A DNA stretch of 64,000 nucleotides from Amphibalanus amphitrite (lineage: Eukaryota > Arthropoda > Thecostraca > Balanomorpha > Balanidae). Positions within the stretch are counted from its first letter, which is position 1, and the number at the start of each line of letters is the position of its first letter. The notes beneath the pieces are model-generated. The model ran no database searches, was not told the origin of the DNA, and saw only the letters and a list, made by a program, of their open reading frames with translations. A program made the position numbers and the translations under genes. The stretch lies in NCBI RefSeq assembly GCF_019059575.1, contig NW_024881502.1, positions 2,000,501-2,064,500 of the forward strand, read 5' to 3'. This document shows, one piece after another, positions 11,454 to 23,214 of this stretch.

Positions 11454-13140
11454 CGATATTCAATATTTAATGTGTGTTGTAGAATGACAACGGAACAGCA
11501 AGAACTCTTCGAAAACAAAATAAACAGTATTCTTTTGTTAATTTTGCTATTTACGATGCAAATTGCATTTATGTAGACATATTTGCCACTGAGCACGCAA
11601 AGAGAGGCCACGCAAAAAGAAAATTGAAAAAAGTATAGCGATGACTGTTCCGACGATGAGTACCTACCAGAGCGATCTTGGTACACCAGTGACTGCTGAA
11701 TCAGCCTAGCCGGCCAGCGCACCTTAGGACGCGTGCCAGGGCGGAGGTTCTTGGTGTTCACTGGGCCGGTCAGGCTGCCCGCCTCCCTCCCGGTTTGCAA
11801 GCCCCATAGGGGCCGGCATCACACTTACGTCAGGACCGCCACCGGCACCGGCGCTGTGAGGTAACTCTGCCCGTGTGAGCTAACATGTGCTACACGGACG
11901 GCGCGAGCAGGACAATAGGCTTTCCTGCCACACCCGCGGGGCGCGGGCCTTTGTTGCCTTTTTTGTCAGCGCGGCGGTGCACGTGTCCCGCTGCCGAGTT
12001 TCCTCAACAACCGCAGCCAGGATGTGCAGTCAGCCCTGCAACGTTTCCGACTCAGAGTTCGATTGCGTGTTGCTGACGGACCGATAGCGCCCAGAGGCAG
12101 CCGGACGTTGGGCCCACGCTGCAGCGTAATATAGGAATGGGCAGGTGAATTCTACTTAAAAACGGCAGAATGGCCACAAAACTCACGACTCGTTTCCGAG
12201 AAAGCGAGCTGACTTTGTGAAGGAGGAAATTCAAGCGTCATTAGGTCATCACCAGGCGTCATGCAGTTTGCTGCTCTCTTCCATTGGCCAAAGTGGCGGT
12301 GGTGTAGGACATTGCAGACCGATACCTACATCTGAAATGCAAAACTGCCCCAGACACCGAGTCAAGCGCACGGGGATGGTGGGAATGTAGCAGACCTGGT
12401 CTAACTCTCCCAGCCCATCCAACAGCACCGGCCATTCACAGCCTGCGGGCATTAACGTCAGCGGTCGGCACAGGCAGCCCCGTGAGTTCCAGAAGACAGC
12501 GAGCTATACGATCCGACTGGAAACCCGCCAGCACGGCCGTCACAACGTGTTCAAACCAATAATATCAAAATTTAGAAATATCGTCACTATCAGGTATCCC
12601 GGCACCACCAGCTTTCAGGTGGCCTGGGTTTGTGATGCAGCTGCACTCCGTTACCCGGACATATGTATGATGGGCACATTCAGGTGCTGTGCTGCCGGTC
12701 GGCCACCCCAGTCTTAGCTTATCACGTCTCGGGCAAATGTGCAACTGGCGGCTGCTGCTGAGTGCTGATGTCCAGCTGCTGGGTCATGCCGACATGGATG
12801 CCGCCATGCCACCAACATGTAATACTACAAAAGGACAGGCTGCATTTCTTTCTTGCCACTGCTTGCTTGGTTACTTGGTCTTTGCTGCTTACGAGCCGCC
12901 ACAAATCCTTGTGTTTGGGCCCGGTTGTCCGTCCGTCCCCGTTGGACAACCGTCCGTCCCCGTTGTCTTCATGTTGTCTTGATGGCTCGTTAGGGTGGGG
13001 TGAGGGGTGGGTTGGGAGTCCTAGCTATCTCATCCAGGGAAGCCGGATTGTCCCTTCTGTTTTTGTTTTCGTTTTTTTTTCGTTCTCTTCTTCTGTCTTG
13101 GGCGTAAAGCTATCAAATAAACCCGTCAAATAAAACCATT
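11454..13140. other. Unassigned intron sequence
   Basis: AT-rich to about 11640, then mixed and GC-rich. Two AATAAA strings (13117 and 13130) follow a T/G-rich stretch (12970-13110), which could be the 3' end of an old retroposed sequence, but no coding part was recognised. A poly-C run follows at 13141-13153. Confidence 0.35.
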
Positions 13141-13154
13141 CCCCCCCCCCCCCG

Positions 13155-13632
13155 CCACTCACCGACAAATCGTCAGTTCAAACACCTTTCATCCCTTCAT
13201 TTCATTTCAAACTGTCTTGCGTCACTCTCAGAATATAGCGCTATTGATTTTATTCGCTTACTTTCGAATGTTACGTAGCGAGATAATAATGACACCCATT
13301 TCACGCAGGTGGGAAGGGCCACCTCGAAATATTCGATCGTGGCGTGTGGATGATCGGACCGAGTCATCCAAAATAGCTAGCCTGGACGGCTGCCGAGCCG
13401 GCGTCAGTCCTCTAAGTTACGAGGCCACATATATAGCTGTGTAAAATAGTGGGTCGGGGGCCGGCGTATCCAAATGGCCGCGGACGGCAGGCGGGCGTCG
13501 TCCACCAGAACCTCAACGTTAGATGTAAGCTATAGCTGACTGCGATCGGGGAGCGGAGCTGCGGCGCGACGCCGAGTCCCGACCAGGTGCATTCCGATTC
13601 AGCTCCCGGCACGGCGCGCAGCCTCGCCAGTT
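13155..13632. other. Unassigned intron sequence
   Basis: Mixed sequence without recognised genes or repeats. Confidence 0.4.
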
Positions 13633-14209
13633 TGCACCCGGTACGCCGTATGCCTACCGTCTGTGACGGCAGTGCACCCGGTACGCCGCATACCTACCGT
13701 GTGTGACCAGTACACCAGGTACGCCGTATACCTACCGTCTATGATCAGTGCACCCGGTACGCCGTATACCGTCTGTGACGGCAGTGCACCCGGTACGCCG
13801 TATGCCTACCTACCGTCTGTGACGGCAGTGCACCCGGTACGCCGTATTCCGTCTGTGACGGCAGTGCACCCGGTACGCAGCATACCTACCGTCTGTGATC
13901 AGTGCACCCGGTACGCCGTATACCATCTGTGACGGCAGCGCACCCGGTACTCCGTATGCCGTCTGTGATCAGTGCACCCGGTACGCCGCATACCTACCGT
14001 CTATGATCAGTGCACCCGGTACGCCGCATACCGTCTGTGACGGCAGTGCACCCGGTGCGCCGTATGCTTACCGTCTGTGACCAGTGCACCCGGTACGCCG
14101 TATACCTACCGTCTATGACGGCAGTGCACCCGGTACGCCGTATACCTACCGTCTGTGACGGCAGTGCACGCGGTACGCCGTATACCGTCTGTGACGGCAG
14201 TGCACCCGG
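13633..14209. repeat. GCACCCGGTACGCCGTAT minisatellite
   Basis: About 15 units of roughly 33-44 bp (CACCCGGTACGCCGTAT, optional CCTA repeats, then CCGTCTGTGACGGCAGTG). It resumes at 16542-16580 on the far side of an inserted element. Confidence 0.93.
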
Positions 14210-15186
14210 CAGGGCCTCGGCTAAGGAATTTTGACTGGTGGGCCACTTGGGCAGCGACATGGACTGACCTTCGTAGCCATAGCCCACCCCCCCCCCCAAT
14301 TTTCGATTTCTCCCCAGATTTCGGCCACTTTATTCTGCAAAAAAACGTTAGGATGGCATTTAAAAAAAAAGTAAAAAAAAAACGGGGCTCGACCCCCCCC
14401 CCCCCCGACTCTTCAGAGAGAGGAGAGACAAGGGACCCACAACCCTCTCAGCGGTGATACTCCGGCAGTGCACATAAAATCGCACAAGTATGCACAAAAT
14501 ATTGACGCAGATTATAAAACTTTGGACGATAACTTACGGCCGGTCGGATGTTAAAAATCAGCCAGCCCTGAGTGGATCGCTCGCCGATTAGTCGGAGATT
14601 CGGAAGCGGTCGGAAGAGATCGGGCGTTGTCGGGTGGATCGGGAGGAATTGTGAACAGCACGAGTGCAACTTTATATATAAAGTGGGTTGTAGCAGGAAC
14701 CCCAAAAGAGGGTTGTAGCAGCAACCCCAACATCTCTGAAAATGATCATTAAGCCTATTGGTGTCGCATGGAAAAGAATTGACTCAAAAGCCCAAGCGCA
14801 CTGCGCGTGAGTGCGCAACCCTAATATTTTCTTTAAAAAGAAGTTATGTACACTTCTGGTGAACAGTGTCCCAAACTTCCGATTTGTCTTGGGTGTCTGA
14901 GTGGAAAATTCTAGCCACCCAAAATGTGAGAGTGAAAATTATCCTTTCTTATTCTTGAGTGTCATTTTCAGCCCAAATGAGAAATTTTTGGAACGGTGAC
15001 TGTGAACGGTTCGAAATTCGTCCGACTGGTCAGATGTGTGACTGCAAGCATCATAAGCCCTTGTTACACTGCCGAATTTTGGTACACGAATGCGCACGAA
15101 TATGCAAGTCATCCTATGTCGCGGTCGTGAAGACGCATAATATCGCTTGCAGACTTCAATCGGCTGGAAGTCGCCGACACTACCTC

Positions 15187-16194
15187 TACAGGGTCTTTCA
15201 TAATGAATGTTATTTTTAAAATAGCCATAGCTCAGGTGATATACATCACAAAGTTATTGTTAATACCCCAATGAAATAACAAATCATGGGAAATTATGTG
15301 CACATGACTCGCGTTTAGGTACCCTTCATGGATTTTAACTGTGTCGCCTCGCTTTCGGACACAGATTTCGGCCCGCTGACGCAAATGATGCACCATGCGC
15401 TTCACATCCTCCGCGCACAGCATTGCAGCAAACCTCTCCACTGTGACCTGTAGGCTGTAGCTCTATGAGGGTCACTGGAAGGGTCTCTGCTTGGGGCCTC
15501 CAAGACGACTACCCAAAACCAGAAGTCCATCGGCGAGAGATCAGGGCTCCAAGCTGGCCATGGCCGCTCAGTGAGACGGCTGATCACTCGTCTGTCAAAG
15601 TTGCCATCCAACCACTGGCGTCCAGCCGCCATTGTGTCACTTCAGCGCCGTCCTGCTGAAACCAGCGGCCTTATCTTTGAACCCCGCTAGGCACATGAGG
15701 CCAGAATTCTTTCTTGAGCACTGAGCAGCCTCAGATAAGCTGGCCCGGTCACTGATAAGCCAGAAGCGAACCAGTGGACGAAGACCCGCCCGTCGACCAC
15801 GGCTAGCCCAAAACATGACCTTTCGTGCGTTTTGTTCCTTGCAGTCAACCGTGACATTCCATGTTCACAAGCCTGTGATCATTTTAAAGCGGACATCGTG
15901 CTTCTTCTCTAAAAGTGTCCCCGAATCTTACGGTGGACAGCCGTGCCCTTCAGTGAGTCGTTTCCCACGACCACCCAAAACGCCTACGTGAAAAAAGAGC
16001 TGACCCGTGTTGTAGGGAGAGGCATTTCATGTCCGCACAAAAGGGAAGTTTGGTGAAGTGTGGCAGTTTTAATTACATCAACAGAAATTCCAAGAAATTT
16101 GCAATGAGGTAAATACAAAATTTATGCTTTTATTATTTCCGAACACCTTCAACTTCGCGTTTTAAAAATAACATTCATTATGAAAGACCCTGTA
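15187..16194 (-). mobile_element. Tc1/mariner-type transposon, degraded
   Basis: TA (15187-15188) precedes CAGGGTCTTTCATAATGAAT; the inverse precedes TA (16193-16194). The inverted repeats extend over 30 bp. The 1004-bp body holds the broken transposase described separately. Confidence 0.9.
15232..15880 (-). pseudogene. Mariner-like transposase, frameshifted
   Basis: On the - strand, fragments in different frames give a VMFWA segment (about 15820), WFQQDGA (about 15655) and WPAWSPDLSPMDFWFW (about 15560-15510), the block order of the catalytic core of IS630/Tc1/mariner transposases. The last contains the third-acidic-residue region (SPDLSPMDF). A C-terminal piece with LRQRAEICVRKRGD follows (about 15380). 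Frame changes between blocks mean no functional enzyme is encoded. Confidence 0.85.
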
Positions 16195-16541
16195 GTTTGA
16201 CTCTGGCTTATATCGTATTCGTGTCTATCGGCCAGCCGTCTGAGATCGCTCGCAGGCTTATCCCCGACCGTCTGAACTGGTCTGTTCTTCCACTTTTTAC
16301 CCCAAGAGGATATTGCAAACAATACGAGTAGGTCGAAGTTTTTTCACAAGAATATGTTTCACCGATGGGTACTTTACAGCCTGAAAATGTACGATAAGAT
16401 CTGCTAGTTCAATTTGAAATGTGAAAACTTAGATTTTTCGGAAAATTACTGGTGGGCCAAATCTTTGAGGCTGGTGGGCCATTTCGGGTCACTGGTGGGC
16501 CATTTGGCCCACCAGTTAACATGTTAGCCGAGGCCCTACTG

Positions 16542-16810
16542 GCACCCGGTACGCCGTATACGCGGTATACCGTCTGCTGTCAGCGACTGGAGGGAGTACA
16601 GGGACTGGACTCCGTACATACGCGCGTCCCCCAGTTCAGTATACGGTGCAGTGTTCACAGGAAAACAGTGATTGCTCCGACTGACTTCAGTGACTCGGAG
16701 GACACCTGCAGCCGCCGCCGGGCTCACATAAGGCAGACACAGTAGCCAATCAACAATCAGTCCAACAAAGGTTTTACCAGCATTGATCCTGGGAGCTGGG
16801 GAGGTCAGCT
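16542..16810. other. Minisatellite remnant and unassigned sequence
   Basis: 16542-16580 is the right-hand continuation of the GCACCCGGTACGCC array. The rest is unassigned. Confidence 0.5.
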
Positions 16811-17012
16811 TTTGATGGAGGGGAGGTCAGCGCCTGTGGATGGGCAGGTCAGCGCCTGTGGATGGGCAGGTCAGCGCCTGTGGATGGGCAGGTCAGCGCC
16901 TGTGGATGGGCAGGTCAGCGCCTGTGGATGGGGAGGTCAGCACCTGTGGATGGGGAGGTCAGCGCCTGTGGATGGGCAGCTCAGCGCCTGTGGATGGGCA
17001 GGTCAGCTCCGG
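16811..17012. repeat. 22-bp minisatellite
   Basis: About nine copies of GGTCAGCGCCTGTGGATGGG plus CA, with small variants. Confidence 0.95.
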
Positions 17013-17771
17013 GTGGCGGGGCAGTCAGCTGCGGACGGATGTCCCGACTCTGCTGCACTGCTCGCTCGGCTGGGAGGTGCAGGCGGCCCCACCCGGCGCG
17101 GCGTGCCAGCGCCTCTGCCGCCGCGGGCGGGGGCGGGGGCGAGGACTCGTCACGTGCTCGGGCGGGCGCGATGTAAACAGGGGAGCGCCGCCGCAGCCCT
17201 CCATCCGGTGCCGGCGCTGTGTGGCAGCTGGTGCCGCGCCGGTCACCCTGGCGACACTGGACAGCGGCCGCAGCATGGGCGCCGGCACGCAATCCACTCT
17301 AGCTGGCCGAGCGCGGCGCCGCGGCGGCGCCGATGAGCGTGCCTCTGCACAGTGCACAATGCACATGGCGGCCGGCGGCCAACGAAGGTCCAGTGCAGCC
17401 GTGCGGCGCCGCGCCGGATCCACACCGTCCGCCGGAGCCGGGACTCGGGGGCGCCGGATCCACACCGTCCGGTCCGCCGGAGCCGGGACTCGGGCGCCTC
17501 ATGTGGTCGCCGCCGCCGGTGACGACGCCGGGACGCGCTCGGCAGGTGACGGGTCAGTGGGCGGCTGGGACGCGCGCCCCTCGGGGCAGTCGGCGCCAGC
17601 TCAGCGGCGCTGCCGCCGCGGCGCTGACAGCCCATGTCGCGGCGGCCGACCGGTCACAGGGGCGAGCGCTGACGCCAGCCGCTCAGATCAGGTGGTGCTG
17701 ACGACCATCGGAATGACCAGTGGAGCTGCGGTTACGGCGTCATCCGGGGCTCGGAGCTTGGTGCACCTTCT
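17013..17771. other. CpG-rich unassigned sequence
   Basis: Extremely CpG-rich, with a direct duplication of about 40 bp (GGATCCACACCGTCCGCCGG) at 17416-17500. Overlapping open frames on both strands reflect composition. No exon is supported. Confidence 0.4.
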
Positions 17772-17934
17772 GGGGCCGTATTCACGTCGATCATTTTCGT
17801 AAAAAAATTGTACGCATGACCTGCGTTTTAATCACGTGAACTCTGTCGATAAAAACTTACCAAGTGTCGCCGTGAATACCAAAGTATACTTAAGAGAGAA
17901 AATTGACTTACGAAGACGACGTGAATATGGTCCC
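17772..17934. mobile_element. Small MITE, GGGGCCGTATTCACGTCG ends
   Basis: Left GGGGCCGTATTCACGTCG pairs with right CGACGTGAATATGGTCCC; inner sequences also pair partly (TTCGTAA and TTACGAA). About 163 bp and non-coding. The target duplication is unclear. Confidence 0.7.
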
Positions 17935-18660
17935 TGGTATCAAAACCATCACCCATGCAGTTATTCAGTGCTCATTTGGGATAAAAGTTACTCATCTCTA
18001 TAAATAACTAGTGATAGATTTTGGTCAATATGTGTAAATTTAAATATGACCCGAAAATAGTATCTGCAATAAACCGCATAATTTGATCTGACCTCGGCTT
18101 GGCTTCTCTCCTCTACCGATTGGGGCTGTTCACCCTCAACTAAGTAGTTTTCTTGGCTGCATGCTGACCGCGTCACTTGTGCTAGAATTAGGTATGGTTG
18201 TTTTATCTTTGATCTACGAAAACCTTTTCCTACGCATTGTCTTCAACATTTCTTTTCTGAGATACGACTTTTGCGTAACATACAAAAAGTAGGTACCTAA
18301 TAATAGGGCCGCGATGCCTGAATTGTGTTACTAGAACCTATGTACTGCGCAATGCGCATCTGATAGGAGTGTAGCCTATATGCCATTGCCTATTATTTTC
18401 CCTCGCTTTAATTCGCTACCATATTTCACTGTTTACTTACACATGACGGGCATAGGTTCGAAGAAGGTTGCTTAAAATGTAGACTTTGTTAATGTGTAAA
18501 TGTGGACTGTGGTCACTGGTCATGTAGCTTACCTAGAAACTTGCATCACATGATGTCGATGATGATGATGATGATGATAATCTTTAGTTACCAGCAAAGC
18601 ACACATAGATTGCTGGATATCCTACTATTTGTGTGATCTCAGTTAGCGTTACTAAGGGTG
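17935..18660. other. AT-rich intron sequence
   Basis: No gene or large repeat. A short (GAT)n run lies at about 18554-18578. Confidence 0.4.
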
Positions 18661-18976
18661 CGATATAGGGGACGGTGGGGCGGCGGCAGCTCTGTGCGTA
18701 CGGCCTGCAGTGGCCGCCCGTCCAGCCTCCGCGCGGCCTGCGGTCACCGGTCACCGGCCGCGGCGGCGACCCCTCCCCGCCGGCGCCGGACCCCTCTCAC
18801 CGGCGCGACGGATTGAAAACAGCTCGCCGGCGCCGGCGGCCGGCCGATGACGGACGGGAGCGGCCCGCCCGGCCGGCGCCGGCCGTCCTGGCGCGCTGCG
18901 CCTGCTGTTTGTGTCGGCCCGGTCCGCGGGCTGACGGATGGCCCGTCCGCGCTGACTCGCCGTGACGTGTCGGCAG
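18661..18976. other. CpG-rich intron end before exon 18977
   Basis: Very CpG-rich with ACCGGTCACCGG repeats near 18735. It leads into the acceptor gtgtcggcag of the sphingomyelinase exon. Confidence 0.5.
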
Positions 18977-19151
18977 GTTCCGCGCCACGGTGCGGGCGCA
19001 GTTCTTCTCGCACACGCACCTGGACGAGTTCCAGGTGGCGCTGGATGGGGCCGGCCGGCCCTTCTCCACCGTCTACATTGCGCCCTCAGTGTCGCCGTGG
19101 ACCAGCCTGAACCCCGGCTACAAGATCTACCACGTCCAGCCGGACACCTGG
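18977..19151 (+). CDS. SMPD1: Acid sphingomyelinase, internal exon (HxH motif)
   Basis: The exon begins after gtgtcggcag (18976), and its first base completes the split arginine codon from 1315. It encodes FRATVRAQFFSHTHLDEF and then the stretch from STVYIAPS through NPGYKIYHV. The SHTHLDEF segment is the family's GHTHxDEF motif, whose two histidines bind zinc; both are present, but the usual glycine is serine. The following segment matches the end of the catalytic domain. The exon ends with a whole Trp codon at 19151 before a gtgagc donor (phase 0). Together with the exons at 1083 and 22888 this gives an uninterrupted frame, so no exon appears to be missing between them. The flanks are CpG-rich. 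Confidence 0.93.
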
Positions 19152-19289
19152 GTGAGCGGGGCGCGCGCCGGCACGAGCTGCCGACACGAGCTGCCGACAC
19201 ACGGGCGACACACGGACTGCCGACACACGGGCGTAATCATGCATGTGTCTCCCGACCAGCGCCAACGGCACGTGGGACGTATTTGGTTA

Positions 19290-20274
19290 TACAGGGTGTT
19301 TCACTAAAAGTGTCAAAAAGTAAATGCCTATTAAAGATATATAGAATATGCAAATCACGTGGCTGCGCACGTGGCTTTGTTGCAAATTTTTGGACATTTA
19401 TTATTTATCCATTTAAGATATATTTTACACTCATACGGAGCGAGGGCAGGAGGCCAAAGTTACTGGTCATTTTTCCTTATGCAGAACAAGAACAGGTTAT
19501 TTACACCGCAACAGGAGGGATGAATTACACTTATGTACATTTGGTGCCATCAGAAACATTGAAACCGTATGCCGACTTTTCAGGAAACTTTTTACTCTCT
19601 CACCTCGCTACGTTCCAGATTATAAAAGTTCCAAAGGGCTTGTTGAGAGGTTTAAAAGGGTTCCTTCGATGCCGGTTCCAGTCCAAAAAAGGCGGGGTTG
19701 CCCCCACCTCTCGGCGGAAACCGTTGAGAAGGTCAGGGTCTTTTTGAGGGCCTTTGAAGATAACAAGAAGCTAATTCCAACATCAGAAATAGCCAGGGCC
19801 TTACACGTTATTAAAATCAACCACTGTAACGGCTGTAGCCACCAGGAACTGACTGGACCAGAAGCTCCTGGGCCGAATTCAGCTGCCTCGCCGCCCGCCC
19901 CTGGCCAGCGCGAAGCCCCGATCTGTCACCGCTAAGCCTCTGGTTTGGTCAGTGACTCAGTAGCCCTCGCAGAGCTGAGGAAAACTCAAGTCGCATCACT
20001 TCGGGAGCTGAAGAGCACAATTCAAGGCTTTGCCGACAGTCTGGACGCTGAAGATGAAAACGGGCTGTGAGGCACCTCCGGACACGTGCCGAAACGGTGA
20101 ATCAAAAGAAGGGGCAGATGTGTGGAATAGGTTTGAGTGACGGTGATATCGTTTTTATATATTCAAATGTCCAACAATTGCGGATGAAATGATATGCAAA
20201 TTTCCTTAGAAAACATTGTTATAATGTGCATTATGACCTTTTACTTTTTGACACTTTTAGTGAAACACCCTGTA
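19290..20274 (+). mobile_element. Tc1/mariner-type transposon in sphingomyelinase intron
   Basis: TA (19290-19291) precedes CAGGGTGTTTCACTAAAAGT; the inverse precedes TA (20273-20274), with inverted repeats of about 35 bp. The + strand at about 19669-19810 can encode KRRGCPHLSAETVEKVR followed by a helix-turn-helix-like TSEIARALHV, resembling the N-terminal DNA-binding part of mariner-like transposases. The catalytic part is not recognisable, so the element is degraded. The CAGGGTnTTTCA ends resemble those of the element at 15187. Confidence 0.8.
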
Positions 20275-21005
20275 GATGAGAAATTTAGCCAGAAACATGC
20301 ACTGGGGGCCCGGTATTTTCCAGGCCGCTATTAGGAGCGTGTCCGCGATGCAGTTGTCAAGCTCAGTCTGGCTGAATGAGCACATCGAGCGGCGGGTCGG
20401 AGGACGGTCACGTGTGCACTCATTACTGCAGTACACACGCTCTCCCCTGACCGCGCACCGATCGGCCAATCTGCGCAGGGGTTACACTCCGGTGACATCA
20501 GCGGCGCTGTGCAGCGCTAGTGCGCGCGCTCCGACCGGCGGCTGGCTGTCCCGACTCCGAGGGGCGCTCGCTGGTGCCGCCGTCCGGCGTCAGTTACTCC
20601 CGGCCTGAAATCATGGCCACCCCTCGCTGAGCCGATAGGGTCAACTTGGAAGGCGACGACGGTGCGGCCGAGCCCCGCTGCTCCCTCAGACACGGGCCGG
20701 CTCGTCAACACGTCTACACGAGTGACGTGCCATGGACGCGCCGCCCCGCGCCATCGGGCTCTCTCGTCTCAGCGCACCGCGCGGGCTCCGGTCGCAATTT
20801 ATTAATGGAGGCCGCCGCACACGCCTCGAGGGAGACGATGGCGTCGCCGACTCCCGCATACTCCACCCATGAAGGCGCACTTGAACGAGCTTTCGAAATC
20901 TGAATCCGCCAAAGTGCGGCTCTGAGGGCGATGTGCCGGTGGCTGGCCGCCGCCCCGGCTGCGGAAATCCTCCAGGGCGCCGTCAGCCGGCGCCGTCAGC
21001 CGGTC
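20275..21005. other. GC-rich intron sequence, unassigned
   Basis: No exon is supported. The sphingomyelinase frame joins directly from 19151 to 22888. Confidence 0.4.
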
Positions 21006-21240
21006 TTCGGCGGCCGGTCAGTGACCTGTCGGCGGCCGGTCAGTGACCTGTCAGCAGCTGGTCAGTGACCTGTCGGCGCCCGACCGTGACCTGTCGGCGG
21101 CTGGTCAATGACCTGTCGGCGGCCGGTCAGTGACCTGTAGGCGGCCGGTCAGTGACCTGTCGGTGGCCGGTCAGTGACCTATAGGCGGCTGGTCAGTAAC
21201 CTGTCGGCGGCTGACCGTGACCTGTCGGCGGCGGCCGACC
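21006..21240. repeat. 22-bp minisatellite
   Basis: About ten copies of GGCCGGTCAGTGACCTGTCG plus GC. Confidence 0.95.
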
Positions 21241-21386
21241 GTAGCCGGGTACGTCTGCCCCAGCCTGGGTCTGTCCTCCCGTACATATGTAAACCATTCG
21301 CTTATATGTATATTTATGTACTTGTCACCGGAGGACCCCGGCGAGCTCCCCTGAGTAGGCCGGCGTCAGCGAGCTCAGCTGCCAGG

Positions 21387-21828
21387 TACCCGGCTCTGAG
21401 ATGGGCGACACAATGGGACTCTGCCCCAGGCCGGGAGATGACCGATGGCATGGCTGCGGCGACAGGGCTGAGGACTCTCCTTCAGTGCTGCTACTCAGGC
21501 GGCACAGTGACACTACTGCGTCACTATTTCAGACAACAGCTAACGTCGCCAAAATGATCACTTATCAAACAAATAGAACGGTGAACTAAGCTCCAAGGCC
21601 TCCAAGGCCTCCACCCGGCTCTGAGATGGGCGACACAATGGGACTCTGCCCCAGGCCGGGAGATGACCGATGGCATGGCTGCGGCGACAGGGCTGAGGAC
21701 TCTCCTTCAGTGCTGCTACTCAGGCGGCACAGTGACACTACTGCGTCACTATTTCAGACAACAGCTAACGTCGCCAAAATGATCACTTATCAAACAAATA
21801 GAACGGTGAACTAAGCTCCAAGGCCTTG
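21387..21828. repeat. Tandem duplication, 225-bp period
   Basis: The segment from CCCGGCTCTGAGATGGGC to AACTAAGCTCCAAGGCCT occurs at 21387-21603 and again from 21612. The 62-codon frames at 21401 and 21626 translate identically, so the copies are nearly or fully identical and recent. Confidence 0.95.
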
Positions 21829-22267
21829 AGTCCATTTCCTGAATGGTCTCGCGTCACCTTGCATTTATAGTCAGATCAGCAGAGTCCTCGCCCATAGCCG
21901 CACTGCTGAGATTGTGTGCGGGTCACTGCAGCCGACATGGTGATAAGTGAAGCCGAGGCGCACAGCTGCCCGGCGGCCTCTTGTTTGCACGCTACATAGT
22001 TTGACTCCGTCCAGACAGCACTGCACGCTGTCAACCAGCGTTGTATGTTTTTGCACCATGGCTGCGCCTCCGTAACCTCGATATCTGTACACATGCCGAC
22101 CAAACATACACGGGCGATGGAGCGGGGCGTCACACTGTTGATATGCCCACGATCCATGAGCTGCACGTGCACAGCGTGTGACTCTCTAACCCTTGCACCC
22201 AAACTTGGTAACTTGGTGGTAATACTCTGTGACAGCCGCTGCTGCCGGCGGGTCCCCTAATGTGTGA
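21829..22267. other. Unassigned intron sequence
   Basis: Ordinary sequence; nothing recognised. Confidence 0.4.
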
Positions 22268-22858
22268 GCGCTGACCTCTGTGCAGAATCCGTGACCTCTG
22301 ACCTCTGTCTATGTAGTATCTGACCTCTGTCCAGGGTCTGTGAGCTCTGACCTCTGTGTAGTATCTGACCTCTGTGCAGTATCTGTGACCTCTAACCTCT
22401 GTCCAGTATCTGTGAGTGCTGACCTCTGTCTAGTATCTGACCTCCATCCAATGTCTGTGAGCTCTGACCTCTGTCTAGTATCTGACATCTGTCCAGTGTC
22501 TGTGAGCGCTGACCTCTGTCCAGTGTCTGTGAGCTCTAACCTCTGTCCAGTGTCTGTGAGTGCTGACCTCTGTCTAGTATCTGACCTCCATCCAATGTCT
22601 GTGAGCTCTGACCTCTGTCTAGTATCTGACATCTGTCCAGTGTCTGTGAGCGCTGACCTCTGTCCAGTGTCTGTGAGTGCTGACTTCTGTCTAGTATCTG
22701 ACCTCTGTCCAGTATCTGTGAGCTCTGACCTCTGTCTAGTATTTGACCCCTGTCCAATGTCTGTGAGCTCTGATCAGTGTCTGACTTCTATCCAGAGCCA
22801 GTGAGCGCTGAGCGCTGACCTCTGACCAGTATATGACCTCTGTCCAGTGTCTGTGGTC
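22268..22858. repeat. GACCTCTGTCCAG minisatellite before the last exon
   Basis: Composite units of about 18-46 bp: TGACCTCTGTCCAGT (or CTAGT), then GTCTGTGAGC. Many units end in pyrimidine-rich CTCTGTCCAG, which looks like a splice acceptor. The array runs almost to the real acceptor at 22887. Confidence 0.93.
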
Positions 22859-22887
22859 GCTGACGTCACTGACCTTTGTGTCGGCAG

Positions 22888-23214
22888 GAGGTCATCGACA
22901 CGGAGCACTGGGCGACAGACCTGGAGGTGGCTAACCGCAGCCCGCACAGGCTGCCGCGCTGGTTCGCGCTGGCCTCTGCCCGCCGCGCCTACCGGCTGGC
23001 GACGCTGCGCCCCGCCGACTGGCTCGCGCTGACCCGCCGCATGGCGCGCGACAGGAGGCTGTTCGACATCGTCTACTCCACCTACTGGGGAGGCTCCCGG
23101 CGGCGCAAACCCTGCCGCGCCTCCTGCAGAAAGAAGATCCTCTGCAACATCGTGACGTTCGACCGCAGCAGCGACCGCCACTGTGAGATCATCAAGAGCA
23201 AGCTCAAAGGCTGA
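22888..23214 (+). CDS. SMPD1: Acid sphingomyelinase, last coding exon (C-terminal domain)
   Basis: This exon starts in phase 0 after tttgtgtcggcag (22887) and runs 108 codons to TGA at 23212-23214. It starts EVIDTEHWATDLEVANR, matching the family's segment just after the catalytic domain, and then has the helical WFALASARRAY and LTRRMARD stretches. The end has the family's cysteine pattern (CRASC, then LCN, then HCEI), which forms disulfides in known acid sphingomyelinases. The protein ends in a basic tail (KSKLKG). The three exons total 735 nt, or 244 residues plus stop. The first AATAAA-type polyadenylation candidates are near 24306-24335, so the 3' UTR could include the minisatellite at 23.5 kb. 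No sign of pseudogenisation is seen. Confidence 0.94.
   Translation, partial: EVIDTEHWATDLEVANRSPHRLPRWFALASARRAYRLATLRPADWLALTRRMARDRRLFDIVYSTYWGGSRRRKPCRASCRKKILCNIVTFDRSSDRHCEIIKSKLKG

Larger units (their letters stand above)
14210..16541. mobile_element. hAT-like element inside the minisatellite
   Basis: The left end is CAGGGCCTCGGCTAA, and the right end read inverted is CAGTAGGGCCTCGGCTAA. Both are flanked by the 8-bp GCACCCGG (14202-14209 and 16542-16549). CAG-starting inverted repeats with an 8-bp duplication are typical of hAT transposons, although GCACCCGG also occurs in the host array. Subterminal CTGGTGGGCCA copies cluster at both ends. No transposase is visible, and a mariner copy is nested at 15187-16194. 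Confidence 0.65.

Noticed and set aside
16811..17012. CRISPR-like array
   Set aside because: Adjacent repeats without unique spacers in a eukaryotic intron; this is a minisatellite.
19152..22887. Missing sphingomyelinase exon in this intron
   Set aside because: The 19151/22888 junction is in phase and reads through the conserved family segment without a gap.
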